This document shows, in pieces, positions 38,601-50,800 of a stretch of DNA of 64,000 nucleotides. A model generated the notes under the pieces. The model ran no database searches, was not told the origin of the DNA, and worked only from the letters and a program-made list of their open reading frames with translations. Source of the DNA: Sphingoaurantiacus capsulatus (GTDB lineage: Bacteria; Pseudomonadota; Alphaproteobacteria; Sphingomonadales; Sphingomonadaceae). Location: assembly GCF_042648405.1 (NCBI RefSeq), contig NZ_JBHRXV010000007.1, positions 47,559 through 111,558 of the forward strand. Direction: 5' to 3'. The stretch's first letter is position 1, and the number at the start of each line of letters is the position of its first letter. The position numbers and the translations under genes were made by a program.

Positions 38601-41600
38601 ACGACGGGCGCCGTGCTCGACGCGACGGCGTTCAGCGGCACCGCGCTCGGCGACAAGGTCGATAGCGCCGCCAGCCAGGTGCAGGTGATCGCGCAGGTCA
38701 CGCAGGCGACGCAGACGCCGCAGGCGCTCGGTCAGCCCGGCCGCCCGACTGTCGACGACGGCACGCGCATCACTGGCGCCGAGGCGAGCAACGGCATTCA
38801 GATCAGCGTCAGCTATACCGACGCCGCACACGTTCGCGCCGGCGACAAGCTGCGCGTCACCTACAATGATACACCTTATGAGGTGACCCTCGTCGCCGGC
38901 GATGTGCCGGGCACTGGCGAGACCAAAACGCTGACCATCAGCGTGCCCGCCGGCAGCATCGGCGGCGACGGTCCGAAGAGCATCGTCGCCACGTTCGTCG
39001 CCGCCGACGGCGTCGCCGGCCCGTCCTCGTTGCCGTTGCTGGTGTCGGTCGATACGACCGTCGCCGATCCGACGATCGGCGTGGTTTCGGGCGGTGCGCT
39101 CAATGCCGCCGAAGCGACCGCGGGCGTGTCGCTGACGCTTGCCGGCGTCGAGCTCGGCTCGGCGGTCACCCTGACGCTGTCGGGCACCGACGCCGTCGAT
39201 GGCACCTCGCCGCTGACTGTCGCCGTCACCCGCGTCGACAATGAATTCCGCCTGACCTCGGCGCTGCTCGGCCGCTTCACCGACGGCACGCTGACGCTCA
39301 GCGTCCAGCAGACCGACATTGCTGGCAACACCAGCAACCCGACGACCCGAACCTTCAGCCTCGACCGGCTGGCGCCGGTGTCGATCGCGATCGGCGAAAT
39401 CTCCGACCGCTTCATCAACGCCAGCGAAGCGCAGACCGGTGTTGCGCTCACGCTGACCGGCGTCGACGGCACGGCGGGCACCACGCAGCTCGTGCAGGTC
39501 ACCGGCACCGCCGCAGTCGGCGGCGCGTCGCTCACGCAGACTGTCGTCGCCTCGGGCAACGTCTATGCGCTGTCGCCGGCACTGCTGGCGCAGTTTGCCG
39601 ATGGGCAGCTCACCGTCACCGCGCAGCAGACCGATGCCGCCGGCAACGTCAGCACCGTCGGCACGCAGACCGTCCAGCTCACGCGCGGCAGCACCCTGAC
39701 CCCGCCGGGCATCGGCGACGTGTCGGGCGGCCTCATCAACGCGGCCGAAGCGCAGGCCGGCGTCAGCTTCACGCTGTCGAACCGCGAGCCGGGCGGCTCG
39801 CAGACCGTGTTGATCAGCGGCGGGGGCCTCGCCTTCCCGCAGGCGGTCACCGGCAGCAACGGCACCTACACGCTGACGCCGCAGCAGCTCGCGGCGCTGA
39901 CCGGCACCTCGTTCCAGATCATCGCGACGCAGACTGATTCCGTTGGCAACCAGTCGGGCGCCGACGTGCGCACCGTGCTGATCGACAAGGTCGTTCCGAA
40001 CGCACCGGGCGGATTCCGTCTCGCCGCGATCGACGATACCGGCAGCTCGCCCACCGATGGCATCACCAACAAGCAGGTGTTCCGTCTGACCGGCACCGGC
40101 GAGGCCGGCGCGACCGTCGAAATCTATGACGGCGTAACGCTGGTGAAGTCGGCGATCGTCGGCGGCAACGGCCAGTTCTCGGTCGAGGTGAACCGCGCCT
40201 CGGGCACCACCAGCAACTTCACCGCGCGCCTCGTGGATTCGGCCGGCAATGCCAGCTCGGCGACCAGCGTCGTGCAGGTGCAGGTCGATACGTCAGCTCC
40301 GGCGGCGGTGTCGGTCGCGGCGGTCGCCACCGACAACATCGTCAATGCGACGGAGCGTGCCGCTGGCGTCAACGTCACCGTCACCGGCGCCGAGAATGGC
40401 GCCACCCTGTCGGCGACGCTGTCGGGAACCGCCACGGCGGGCGGCGCGCTCACGCTGGTCGTGCCGGTCTCGGGCGGTGTCGTCGCGCTCGATTCGACCG
40501 CGCTCGGCCGCTTCGCGCAGGGCGACCTCGTGCTGTCGGTCACGCAGACCGACGCCGCGGGCAACCGCAGCCCGGCCGCGACCCGCACCTTCAAGCTCGA
40601 CACCGTCGCGCCGGGCGCGCCGACCGGTGTCCGCGTCATCGCCGCCGATGATAGCGGCGCCTCGAGCACCGACAGCCTCACCAACAAATCCAGCGTCTCA
40701 ATCACCGGCACGGCGGAAGCCAATGCGACCGTTACCGTGCTCATCGGCAGCACCGTGCTCGGCACCGCGACCGCCAATGCCCAAGGTGTGTTCACCGTCG
40801 CCGGCGTCGCGCTGGCCGACGGCGCGAACGGCCTCACCGTGCGCGCAACCGACGCTGCCGGCAACATCGGCACCGCCGTGACGCTGAACGTCACGCGCGA
40901 CAGCGCCGCACCGGTCGCCCCGACCGCCGTGACCTTGCTCGCCGCCGACGATACCGGCGTCTCAAATAGCGACCGCCTGACCAACAAGGCGAGCGTGACG
41001 ATCACCGGCACCGCCGAGGCGGGCGCGACGGTGCAGATTCTCAGCGGCGCCACCGTCGTCGGCGCGGCGGTCGCCAATGCGCAGGGCCAGTTCACCGCGA
41101 CGGGCGTCGCGCTTGACCCCGGCGCCAATTCGCTGACCGCGGTCGCGACCGATGCGGCGGGCAACGTCAGCGCGGCGTCGGGCACACTCACCGTCACCCG
41201 TGATTCGAGCGCCCCAGCGGCGCCGAGTGTCACCGTGCCGACTTTGGCCGGCGGCCTGATCAACGCTGTCGAGACCGACGTGCGCGTCATCGTTACCGGC
41301 GTCGAGAACGGCGCGACCGTTACGACGACGCTGACGGGCACCAGGATCGGCCAGCCGGTCACCCTGACGCTGGCGCGCGACATCATCGATCGCGACTGGG
41401 GCACCAACGGCGTCGTCGCCGTCGACTTCGGTGGCAATGAATTCAGCCGCGCGCTGACCGTGCTGGCCGACGGGCGCATCGTCGTTGCCGGCAGCGCCAG
41501 CAACCTCGGCACCGGCGATCCACAGGCGATGCTCGCCCGCCTCAACACCAACGGGACGCTCGACAACAGCTTCGGCACCGGCGGCAAGGCGACCGCCAAT

Positions 41601-44600
41601 TTGATCGCGGGCAGCACCGTTACCGAGGACACGCGCAAGGTGCTCGTGCTCGGCGATGGCAGCTATGTTGTCATCGGCCAGACCTTCATGGGTCCGCAGG
41701 CGGGCTTCGCCGCCAAGTTCACCGCCGCCGGCGCGCTCGATACGAGCTTCGGGACCAATGGTGTCGTGCGCTTCGGCAACCCCGCTCAGAACGCCAACGG
41801 CCTCGACGGCGGCCTTGGCGGCTCGGTGCAGGCCGACGGCAAGATCCTTATCGCCGCGCGCCTGACGATCACCGGCAACAACAGCGAGATGGCGACCATT
41901 CGTCTTAACGCCGATGGCACGTTCGACAGCAGCTTCGGAACCAACGGCATCGTCGCAGGCGGTTTCGGCGGTGGACGCGCCACGTTCAGCCAGCAGATCG
42001 CCGGCGGCAAAATCCTGTCTATCGGTTACGGCGCGAGCATCTTTGTCCAGAAGCTCAACGCCGACGGTACCGCCGACACCAGCTTTGGCACCAATGGGCG
42101 CGTGACGATGATGCCGTCGACCGGCGCAGTCACGTTCGTGGGGCAGCCGGCCGTCGATGCGCAAGGCGGCATCCTGTTCGCGGGCTACGCAATCGACTTC
42201 AACAATGTGTCGAGCAGCTTCGTCGGTCGCTTGAACGCCGACGGCACGTTGGACACCAGCTTTGGCGTCGGGGGCTATCGGATACTGCCGCCAGCACTTG
42301 GCTTCGATGCACAGTATTTCCAGGTCGCCGTCGACAATGCCGGAAACATCATCGTCGGCGGTCAAGCTAATCATCCGGTGCGCGGGCCGCACGGCGCGCT
42401 TGTTCGCCTGACCTCGAACGGCACTGTCGACACGAGCTTTGACGGCGACGGCATCTTCATCACCAAGACGCTCGTGCAGATGCTCGGCATCAGCATCGCG
42501 TCGAACGGCGACATCCTCGCGGTGGCGAGCGCCGCCGGCGACATCGGCGTGATGCGCATCGACCCGACGCAGACCGACGCCTGGCGCATCTCGCCGGAGG
42601 AAATCGCGCGGGTCGATGCGGGCACGATCACCGTGTCGGCGACGCAGACCGACGCGGCGGGCAATACCAGCCCCGCCGGCACCGCGACCTTCGTGCTCGA
42701 CACGACGGCGCCGGTCGCGCCGAGCGCGCTGACGCTGGTCAACGACAGCGGCGTGGCGGGCGACCGCCTGACCAACGCGACCACGGCCACGATCAGCGGC
42801 ACCACCGAGGCGAACGCCACGGTGCAGATCATCAACGCTACCGGCACCGTCGTCGGCACCGCCACCGCCAACGGCCAAGGACAGTTCACCGCGACCGGCG
42901 TCACGCTGGTCGAGGGCACCAATGCGCTCACCGTCGTTGCCCGCGACCTCGCCGGCAACGCGAGCGCGTCGACCGCCATCACCGTCACCCGCGACACCGG
43001 CGCGCCGGCCGCGCCGACGGGCCTCACCCTGCTCGCCGCCGACGACACGGGCAACTCGGCGAGCGACCTGCTCACCAACCGCGCGACCGTCACCATCACC
43101 GGCACCGCCGATGCGGGCACGACGGTCGAAATCCGCAGCGGTATGACCGTCGTCGGCACCGCCGTCGCCAATGCACAGAACCAGTTCACCGTCACGGGTG
43201 TGGCGCTGACGGCCGGCGCCAACGCGCTGACCGCCGTCGCGATCGATCCGGCAGGCAACGCCAGCGCGGCGTCGAGCACGCTCACTATCACCCGCGATGC
43301 GACCGCGCCGACCGCGGCGGTGGTCACGGTTCCGGCGCTCGCCGACGGCACCATCAACGCGTCCGAGTTCGAGACGCTGGTCACCGCGACCGGCCTCGAG
43401 AATGGCGCGAGCGTCGTCGCGACCTTGTCGGGCACCCGCAACGGCCAGCCGGTCAGCTTCACGCTGGCGCAGGACATCGTCGATCGCGGCTGGGGCACCA
43501 ACGGCGTCGTCCTGACCGACTTTGGCGGCAGCGAGTTCAGCCGCGCGCTGACCGCGCTCGCCGATGGCCGCGTTATTGTTGCGGGCAGCGCCAGCAACAC
43601 CGGCACCGGCGACCCGCAGGCGATGCTCGTCCGCCTCAACGCCGACGGCACGCTCGACACCAGCTTCGACACCGACGGCCGCGCCAGCGCCAACCTGATC
43701 CCGGGCAGCACGGTCACCGAGGACACGCGCAAGGTGCTCGTGCTCGGCGATGGCAGCTATGTCGTCATCGGCCAGACCTTCGGCGGTACGCAGAGCGGCT
43801 TCGCGGCGAAGTTCACCGCTGCCGGTGCGCTCGACACCAGCTTCGGCACCAACGGCGTCGTTCGCTTCGGCACCAGCGCCAACTCCAACGGCCTCGACGG
43901 CGGCCTCGGCGGCTCGGTGCAGGCCGACGGCAAGATCCTGATCGCGGCGCGCCTGACCCCGGCCGGTGGGCCGACCCAGATGGCGACCATCCGCCTGAAT
44001 GCGGACGGCAGCCTCGACACCGGCTTCGGCACCGACGGCGTCGCCCGCAGCAACACCCCGGGCACCCGCGCTACCTTCAGCCAGGAAATTGCCGGCGGCC
44101 AGATTCTCACCATCGGCTTCAATAGCGCCGGCGCCGTCTTCGTCCAGAAGCTCAATGCCAACGGCACCGCTGATGGCAGCTTCGGCACGGGCGGCCTGCT
44201 CACGCTGAATCCGCCGACCGGCGTCACCTTCATGGGTCAGCCGACAGTCGACGCGCAGGGCCGGGTCGTTTTCGCCGGCTACGCGATCGACGCCAACAAT
44301 GTTTCGACCAGTTTCGTCGGCCGTCTCCTCGCGAACGGCACGCTCGACACCAGCTTCGGTACCAACGGCTATCGCGTGCTACCGCAGGTTACCGGCTTCG
44401 ATACCCAGATGTTCCAGGTCGCCATCGACGGCGCCGGCAACATCGTGGTCGGCGGCGGCCTCGTCCATCCGACGCGCGCCAACTTCGGCGCGGTTATGCG
44501 CCTGACCGCTTCGGGTGCGCTCGACATCAGCTTCGACGGCGACGGCATCTTCGTCACCAAGCAGCAGATCCAGGTGCTCGGGATCACCGTCGCCGCCGAT

Positions 44601-47600
44601 GGCGGTATCCTGGTCGCGGCGGGCGGCGGCACCGGCGGCGATGTTGCCGTGATGCGCCTCGATCCGGCGCAGACCGGTGCGTGGCGCGTCTCGCCGCAGG
44701 AACTGGCGCAGCTCGATCCGGGCTCGGTGACGGTCAGCGTCACCCAGACCGACGCGGCGGGCAACAGCAGCAGCGGCACCGTCAGCGGCACTTACAATCC
44801 GTACCTCGGCACCGCGGGCAACGACTCCATCGGCGGCTCGGCCGGCAATGACGTGCTGAACGGCGCGGCCGGTGACGACACCATCAATGCCGGCGCGGGC
44901 AATGACGAGATCACGCTGGGTGCGGGCAACGACCGCGTCGATGGCGGTGAGGGCGTCGATACCGTCGTCCTGTCGGGTACGCCGGGCGACTATCATGTCA
45001 TCCTGCAGCAGGACGGCTCGCTGCTCGTCACCGACATGCGCGCCGGTTCGCCGGACGGCACCGACACGCTCTACAATGTCGAGCGGCTGCGCTTCACCGC
45101 GGCCAACATCACCATCGACCGCACCGCGCTGAACTCGATCTACGGGACCGCGGCCTCCGAGATGCTGAACGGCGCGACCGGCAACGACCTGATCTGGGGC
45201 AATGCCGACGCCGACACGCTGGTCGGCGCCGCCGGTGCCGACGTGCTGATCGGCGGCGACGGCAATGACGTGCTGGTCGGCGCCTTCAACGAGGGTGGCG
45301 CGCCGCAGGCCGGCGATGGTGCCGACATCCTGTTCGGCGGTGCCGGCAACGATCGTATCCGTGGCGGCGACGGCGATGACCAGCTGTTCGGCGGCGACGG
45401 CGACGACAATTTGCGTGGCGACCTCGGCAACGACATCATCGACGGCGGCGCCGGCCGCGACTTCGCCAGCTATCGCTTCGACGATTTCGCGAGCGGTCGG
45501 ACGATCGACTATCGCCAGTTCGCGGCGACCAGCAGCTTCGCCTGGAACGACGGCCGCGGCGGCACCGACCAGGTGACCAGCATCGAATCGGTCGGCGTCA
45601 GCGGCACGCAGGGCGACGACATCATCTATGGGTCGGAGCACACCACCGGCGCAGCCAATGTCGGGTTTGCCAACCAGCTGACCGGCGAGGGCGGCAACGA
45701 TGTCCTCCACGGCGCCGGCTCGCACGACCTGCTCCGCGGCGGCGTGGGCAACGACACGCTGAACGGCAATGGCGGCGACGACCTTCTGGAGGGCGGCGCC
45801 GGCAACGACACCATCGATGGTGGCGATGGGGAAGATACCGCGCAGTTCAGCGGGGCGCTGCAGAATTACCTGATCGAGCGGCTTGAGAGTGGCCAGGTGC
45901 GCGTCACCGATCTGCGCAGCGGCTCGCCGGACGGGATCGACACGCTCGTCAACGTCGAGCGGCTGCAGTTCAGCGACGTCACGATCGCGGCGCCCGGCGC
46001 CAACGGCCTGTCGGGCACGACCGGTAACGACCTTCTTACCGGTGACGAGGAGGACAACTACATCGACGGCCTCGCCGGCAACGACACGCTGGTCGGCGCC
46101 GAGGGCGCCGACGTGCTGAGCGGCGGCGAGGGCAACGACATCCTGATCGGCGGCATCGACGGCGTCTCGAACCAGACCGGTGACCTCGCCGACACGCTGG
46201 CGGGTGGCGCCGGTGACGACATGCTGCGGGGCGACGCGGGCGACGACACGATCGACGGCGGCGACGGCATCGACACGGTCGCCTACCGCTTTGACGACCA
46301 GTCGGGCCCGGTGATCTTCGACGCCCGCACCATGGGCACGACGACCAGCTTCACCTGGGCCGACGGCCGCGGCGGCACCGACACGGTGTCGAACGTCGAG
46401 GCGCTCGCGGTGATCGGCTCGCAGGGCGCCGACACGCTCCGCGGCAGCCTCAACTTCCAGGGCGGAACGGGCGTGTTCGCCAACGTCATTGACGGTGCGG
46501 GCGGCAACGACCAGATCTTCGGTGGCGACCACAACGACCTGCTGATCGGTGGCGCCGGCGATGACACCATCGATGCGGGCGGCGGTACCGGCGACATCGC
46601 CCAGTGGGTGGTGAGCACGACGACCATCGGCACCTTGCGCGGGGTCGAGGGCACCGGCGGCGATGCCGGCTCGGTCATCATCGAGCGCGTCGACGGCCAG
46701 AATATCGAGCAGCTGTTCAAGGTGACCGGCAGCAACGGTACCTACACGGTGGAGGGCCTGGGCGTGATGACCGGCCTCGGCACCGACACGCTGACCAACA
46801 CCGAGCAGTTCCGCTTCGTCAACGGCACCGGCAGCTTCAGCCTGTTCACCACCGTCGCGGTCAACGCGATCGTCAACAACATCGGTTCGGTGCTCGGCAC
46901 GATCAACAGTGAGACGTTGAACCTCAACAACCTCTATCCGGGTGCGGCAGCTTCGGTCACACTCAATGCCACGGGCAGCTTCGGCACCGATACGCTGATC
47001 GGCCATGAGGGCATCAACAACCTCACCGGTGGCACCGGTGACGATCTGCTGCAGGGGAATGGCGGCAACGACAATCTGCAGGGCGGCGCCGGCAACGACA
47101 CGCTCGAGGGCGGCGCCGGCTTCGACATCGGCCAGTTCTTCCTGATCCCGCCGATGACCGGCAGCTTCCGCGTCGTCGACGGCGCCAACAGCACGCTCGT
47201 CGTCGAACGGGTCGACGGCAATACCGTCGAGCAGTTGTTCAGCGTCACCCCGACGGGCACCGGCGCGGCGACGGTAACCGGGCTCAACAGCGCGGCGTTG
47301 CTGGGCACCGACACGGTGTCGGGTGTCGAGCAGCTGAGCTTCCAGGTCACCAACAATCCGTTCAACCCGGCGCAGTTCGTGCGCGTGCTGCTCGATGTGG
47401 TCGCGCCGGCACTTACCGCCAATACCTTCGTCGAAGGCTCGGTGGTCGCCGACACCATCGATCTCGCGACCCTCTATGCCGGCGCCACCGCCGGCAACGC
47501 GATCAACGCCGACGGCGGCCGCGGCAACGACATGATCAGCGGCAATGCCTTTGCCAACAATCTGTCGGGCGGCGCGGGCAGCGACACGATCAACGGCCGC

Positions 47601-47819
47601 GACGGCGACGACTATATCCAGGGCGGCGCCGGCAACGACACGATCGACGGCGGCGCGGGCACCAACGACATCGCCGCCTTCCAGCTCCCCGCGGGAACGA
47701 CCGGCACGCTGCGCGTGATCGGCGGCACCGGCGGCGACCTCGGCAAGCTGCTGGTGCAGCGTGTCGATGGGCAGACGGTGGAGACGATCTTCCGCGTCAC
47801 CGCAACGGGCACCGGCGCC
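35688..47819 (+). CDS. Giant BapA/LapA-type adhesin, N-terminal part (up to a sequence join)
   Basis: This is the first 4,044 residues of the secreted adhesin exported by the three preceding genes. Residues 1-115 are a BapA-type prefix (GDDLIVSAGDGVTVRIEGF). Residues 106-114 hold two AAAG motifs, followed by a membrane-like helix at about 117-138 and a glycine linker. About five Ig-like domains follow (160-660), then three EF-hand-like loops (about 680-728: DTNNDGVWN, DSNNNGLWD, DTNGDGLW), a helical domain (about 738-1018) and about 12 more Ig-like domains to 3040. Two of these contain a seven-bladed delta-60 propeller. RTX nonapeptides start near residue 3041. ATG 35688 has AGGAGA upstream. 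The frame then breaks at the N at 47821. Confidence 0.9.
41210..44810 (+). repeat. Two tandem units of Ig-like domains with an inserted delta-60 propeller
   Basis: Two homologous coding units lie 2,094 bases apart (for example GGACACGCGC at 41627 and at 43721), and the segment from 41625 to 41680 is nearly identical to that from 43719 to 43774. Each unit has the first half of an Ig-like domain, about 390 residues with seven copies of a motif like LDTSFGTNG, then the second half of the same Ig-like domain. The motif pattern matches the delta-60 repeat family (TIGR02608), which is predicted to form beta-propellers. The seven copies include a first one, DWGTNGVV, that seems to complete the ring. 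The family name is from memory. Confidence 0.75.
44805..47790 (+). repeat. RTX nonapeptide repeat region, part 1
   Basis: Repeated GGAGNDTLNGGDGND-type nonapeptides, which form calcium-bound beta-rolls outside the cell, run in blocks. They alternate with non-RTX modules, including two copies of a module with a YRFDD core and a GRGGTDxV motif (about 45235-45690 and 46115-46480), and with about 180-residue modules that carry GTLR, VERVDGQ and LYPGA blocks. The pattern is coding, not a CRISPR or a noncoding repeat. Confidence 0.85.
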
Positions 47820-50800
47820 GNTTCCGCGTCACCGCAACGGGCACCGGCGCCGCGTCGATCGAGGGTGTCGGCAGCGCCGCCTTCCTCGGCACCGACATGG
47901 TGACCAACGTCGAGAATCTCGATTTCTCGGTCACGAACGGCAACAACCAGTTCGTCCGCGTCAATCTGTCGACCGGCAGCTTCACCGACCAGAACGGCAA
48001 TCCCTACACCACCGGCTCGGCGGCGGGCGACACGATCAACCTCGCGACACTCTATCCGGGCATGGCCAATCTCAACCTCGGCGCCAGCGGCGGCGGGGGC
48101 GATGACACGCTGATTGGCAACGCCGGCAACAACAATCTCGACGGCGGCTTCGGCAACGACAGCATCGACGGCGGCGCGGGGCAGGACTTCACGTCCTTCC
48201 TCCTCCCGCCAGGCCTCGGCGGCGTGCTGCGCGTGGTTCAGGGCACCGGCGGCGACGCCGGCAAGCTGATCGTCGAGCGGGTCGAGAACAACGTGCCGGA
48301 GCAGGTGTTCCGCCTGACCAGGGCGCCGAACGGCGTGGTGACCGTCGAAGGTCTAAACTCCGCGGCTGCCAACGGCACCGACACGCTGACCAACGTCGAA
48401 TTCGCCAACTTCGCGTTCGATGGCTTCGCCAACCCGATCAACGTCCGCCTGTTCGTGAACGTCAATGCGCCCGACGCGAATGGCGGCTTTGCCAACGGCA
48501 CCGACTTCGCCGAGACGCTCGACGCCGCAGCGCTCTATCCGGGCGCCAGCCACCAGATCACCCTTGCCGGCGGCGCCGGTAACGACACGCTGATCGGTCA
48601 TGACGGCGCGAACGGCCTCGACGGCGGTCAGGGCAGCGACACGATCGACGGCGGCGCCGGCCTCGACACCGCGAACTTCACTATCGCGCCGTTTACCGGC
48701 ACGCTGCAGCTCGTCGAAGGCAGCGGCGGCGACGCCGGCAACTGGCTGGTTCAACGCGTTGACGGGCAAACCACCGAACTGCTGTTCCGTATCAGCAACT
48801 TCAGCAACGGCGGCGCCACCGTCACCGGGGTGAACAGCGCTTCGGTCTATGGCGTCGATACCGTCACCAACACCGAGTATCTGTCGTTCCAGGCGAGCAG
48901 CGGCAACAGCTCGTTCGTGACGTTGCAGATCGGGCTCACCCCGAACCCGGTCGTCAGCAACAGCGCCCATGTAAATGGCACCTTCCAGAACGACACGATC
49001 AACCTCGCGACGCTCTATCCGGGCGCGGGCACGGGGGTGTTCCTCGGCGCGAGCGGGCAGGCCGGCAACGACACGATCATCGGCCATGCCGGCAACAACG
49101 GCCTCAACGGCGGTGACGGCAACGACGTCCTCACCGGCGGGCTCGGCGACGACAGCCTGATCGGCGGCGCCGGCACCGACGTGGCGGTATTCGCGGGCGC
49201 CCGTAACCTTTACACGCTCAGCCGCCAGCCGAACGGCGACATCATCGTCGCCGGCCCCGACGGGAACGATACCGTCAACGGCGATGTCGAAACGCTGCGC
49301 TTCGACAACATGGACGTCGCGACCGAGACGATCGGCGCGGTGATCGACGGCACCTCGGGCAACGACAACCTCAACGGCACCACCGGTGCCGATACGCTGA
49401 ACGGCCTCGACGGCCAGGATAATCTGCACGGCGGCGCGGGTGGCGACTCGCTCAACGGCGGCGCCGGCAACGACTATCTGCACGGCGGCGGTGGTGACGA
49501 CGTGGCGGTGTTCTCGGGCAACCGCAACGACTACACGATCACCCAGCTCGCGGGTGGCGCGGTGTCGGTCAACGGCCCCGACGGCATCGACTATGTCACC
49601 AACACCGTCGATCGCCTCTACTTCCAGGGCGATGACGTGACCGTCGTACTCGACGGCACGTTCGGCATCGAGGCGAGCGCGCCGGGCGGCGGCGGCACCG
49701 TAAATGGCGGTGCCGGCGATGACGCGCTCAGCGGCAGCGCCGCGGCAGACACGCTTAACGGCGGCGACGGCAATGACTCGCTGTTCGGCAACGACGGCAA
49801 CGATACGCTCAACGGCGGTGCCGGCAACGACGACATGAACGGCTGGACCGGCGACGACACGCTGATCGGCGGGGCCGGCAACGACGCGATGTACGGCGAA
49901 GCCGGTAACGACTATGCCCGCGGCGAGGAAGGCGCCGATCGTATCGACGGCGGCGACGGCGACGACATCCTGCTCGGTGGCTACTACGGCGACCATGTCG
50001 CCCAGCCGGGCGACGGCGCCGATCATGTCCTTGGCGGCAGCGGCAACGATGTGCTGCGCGGCGGCGACGGCAACGATATTCTCGAAGGCGGCGACGGCGA
50101 CGACAATCTGCGCGGCGACCTCGGCAATGACCGGCTCGACGGCGGCGGCGGCAACGATTTCGTGTCCTACCGCTACGATGCCAATGGCGAGATGGGCCGC
50201 ACCTATGATCACGGCGCGCCCATCAACTTCGACGCCTCCGGCATCGACTTCACCTCGGGCGCCGAACAGACGATCGACGACCTGCGCGGCGGCACCGACA
50301 CGCTGATCTCGATCGAGCGGCTGGGCGTCACCGGCACCAACTATGCCGACACCATCCGCGGCGGCCTCAACGCCCAGAGCAACCAGCTCACCGGCTATGG
50401 CGGCAACGACACGCTGATCGGTGGCAACAGCAATGATGACGTCGCCATCTACACCGGGTCGTTTGCCGACTATGACATCGCGCAGAGCGGCGGCACATTG
50501 ACGGTCACCGATCTGCGAGGTGGCGCGCCCGACGGCACCGACACGCTGACAAGCATTGAGCTGCTGACCTTCAGCGACGGCCAGGCGCGGATCGCGCCGG
50601 TGGTCGGTGACGGCACCGACAATCTCATCGGCGGCGGTAACGAGGCCGACCTGCTTGTCGGCAACGGCGGTGACGATGATCTGTTCGGCAACAACGGCAA
50701 CGACCTGATCAACGGTGGCGCCGGCGACGACTATATGAACGGCGGCGCGGGCGACGATCGCCTGCACGGCGGGGCCGGCCGCGACCAGGCGGCGTTCAAC

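Noticed and set aside
35487..38831. A very long antisense open frame (1,114 codons) opposite the adhesin
   Set aside because: It is low-complexity and Arg/Ala/Gly-rich, mirrors the repeat coding strand, and lacks domains. High GC makes such antisense frames common.
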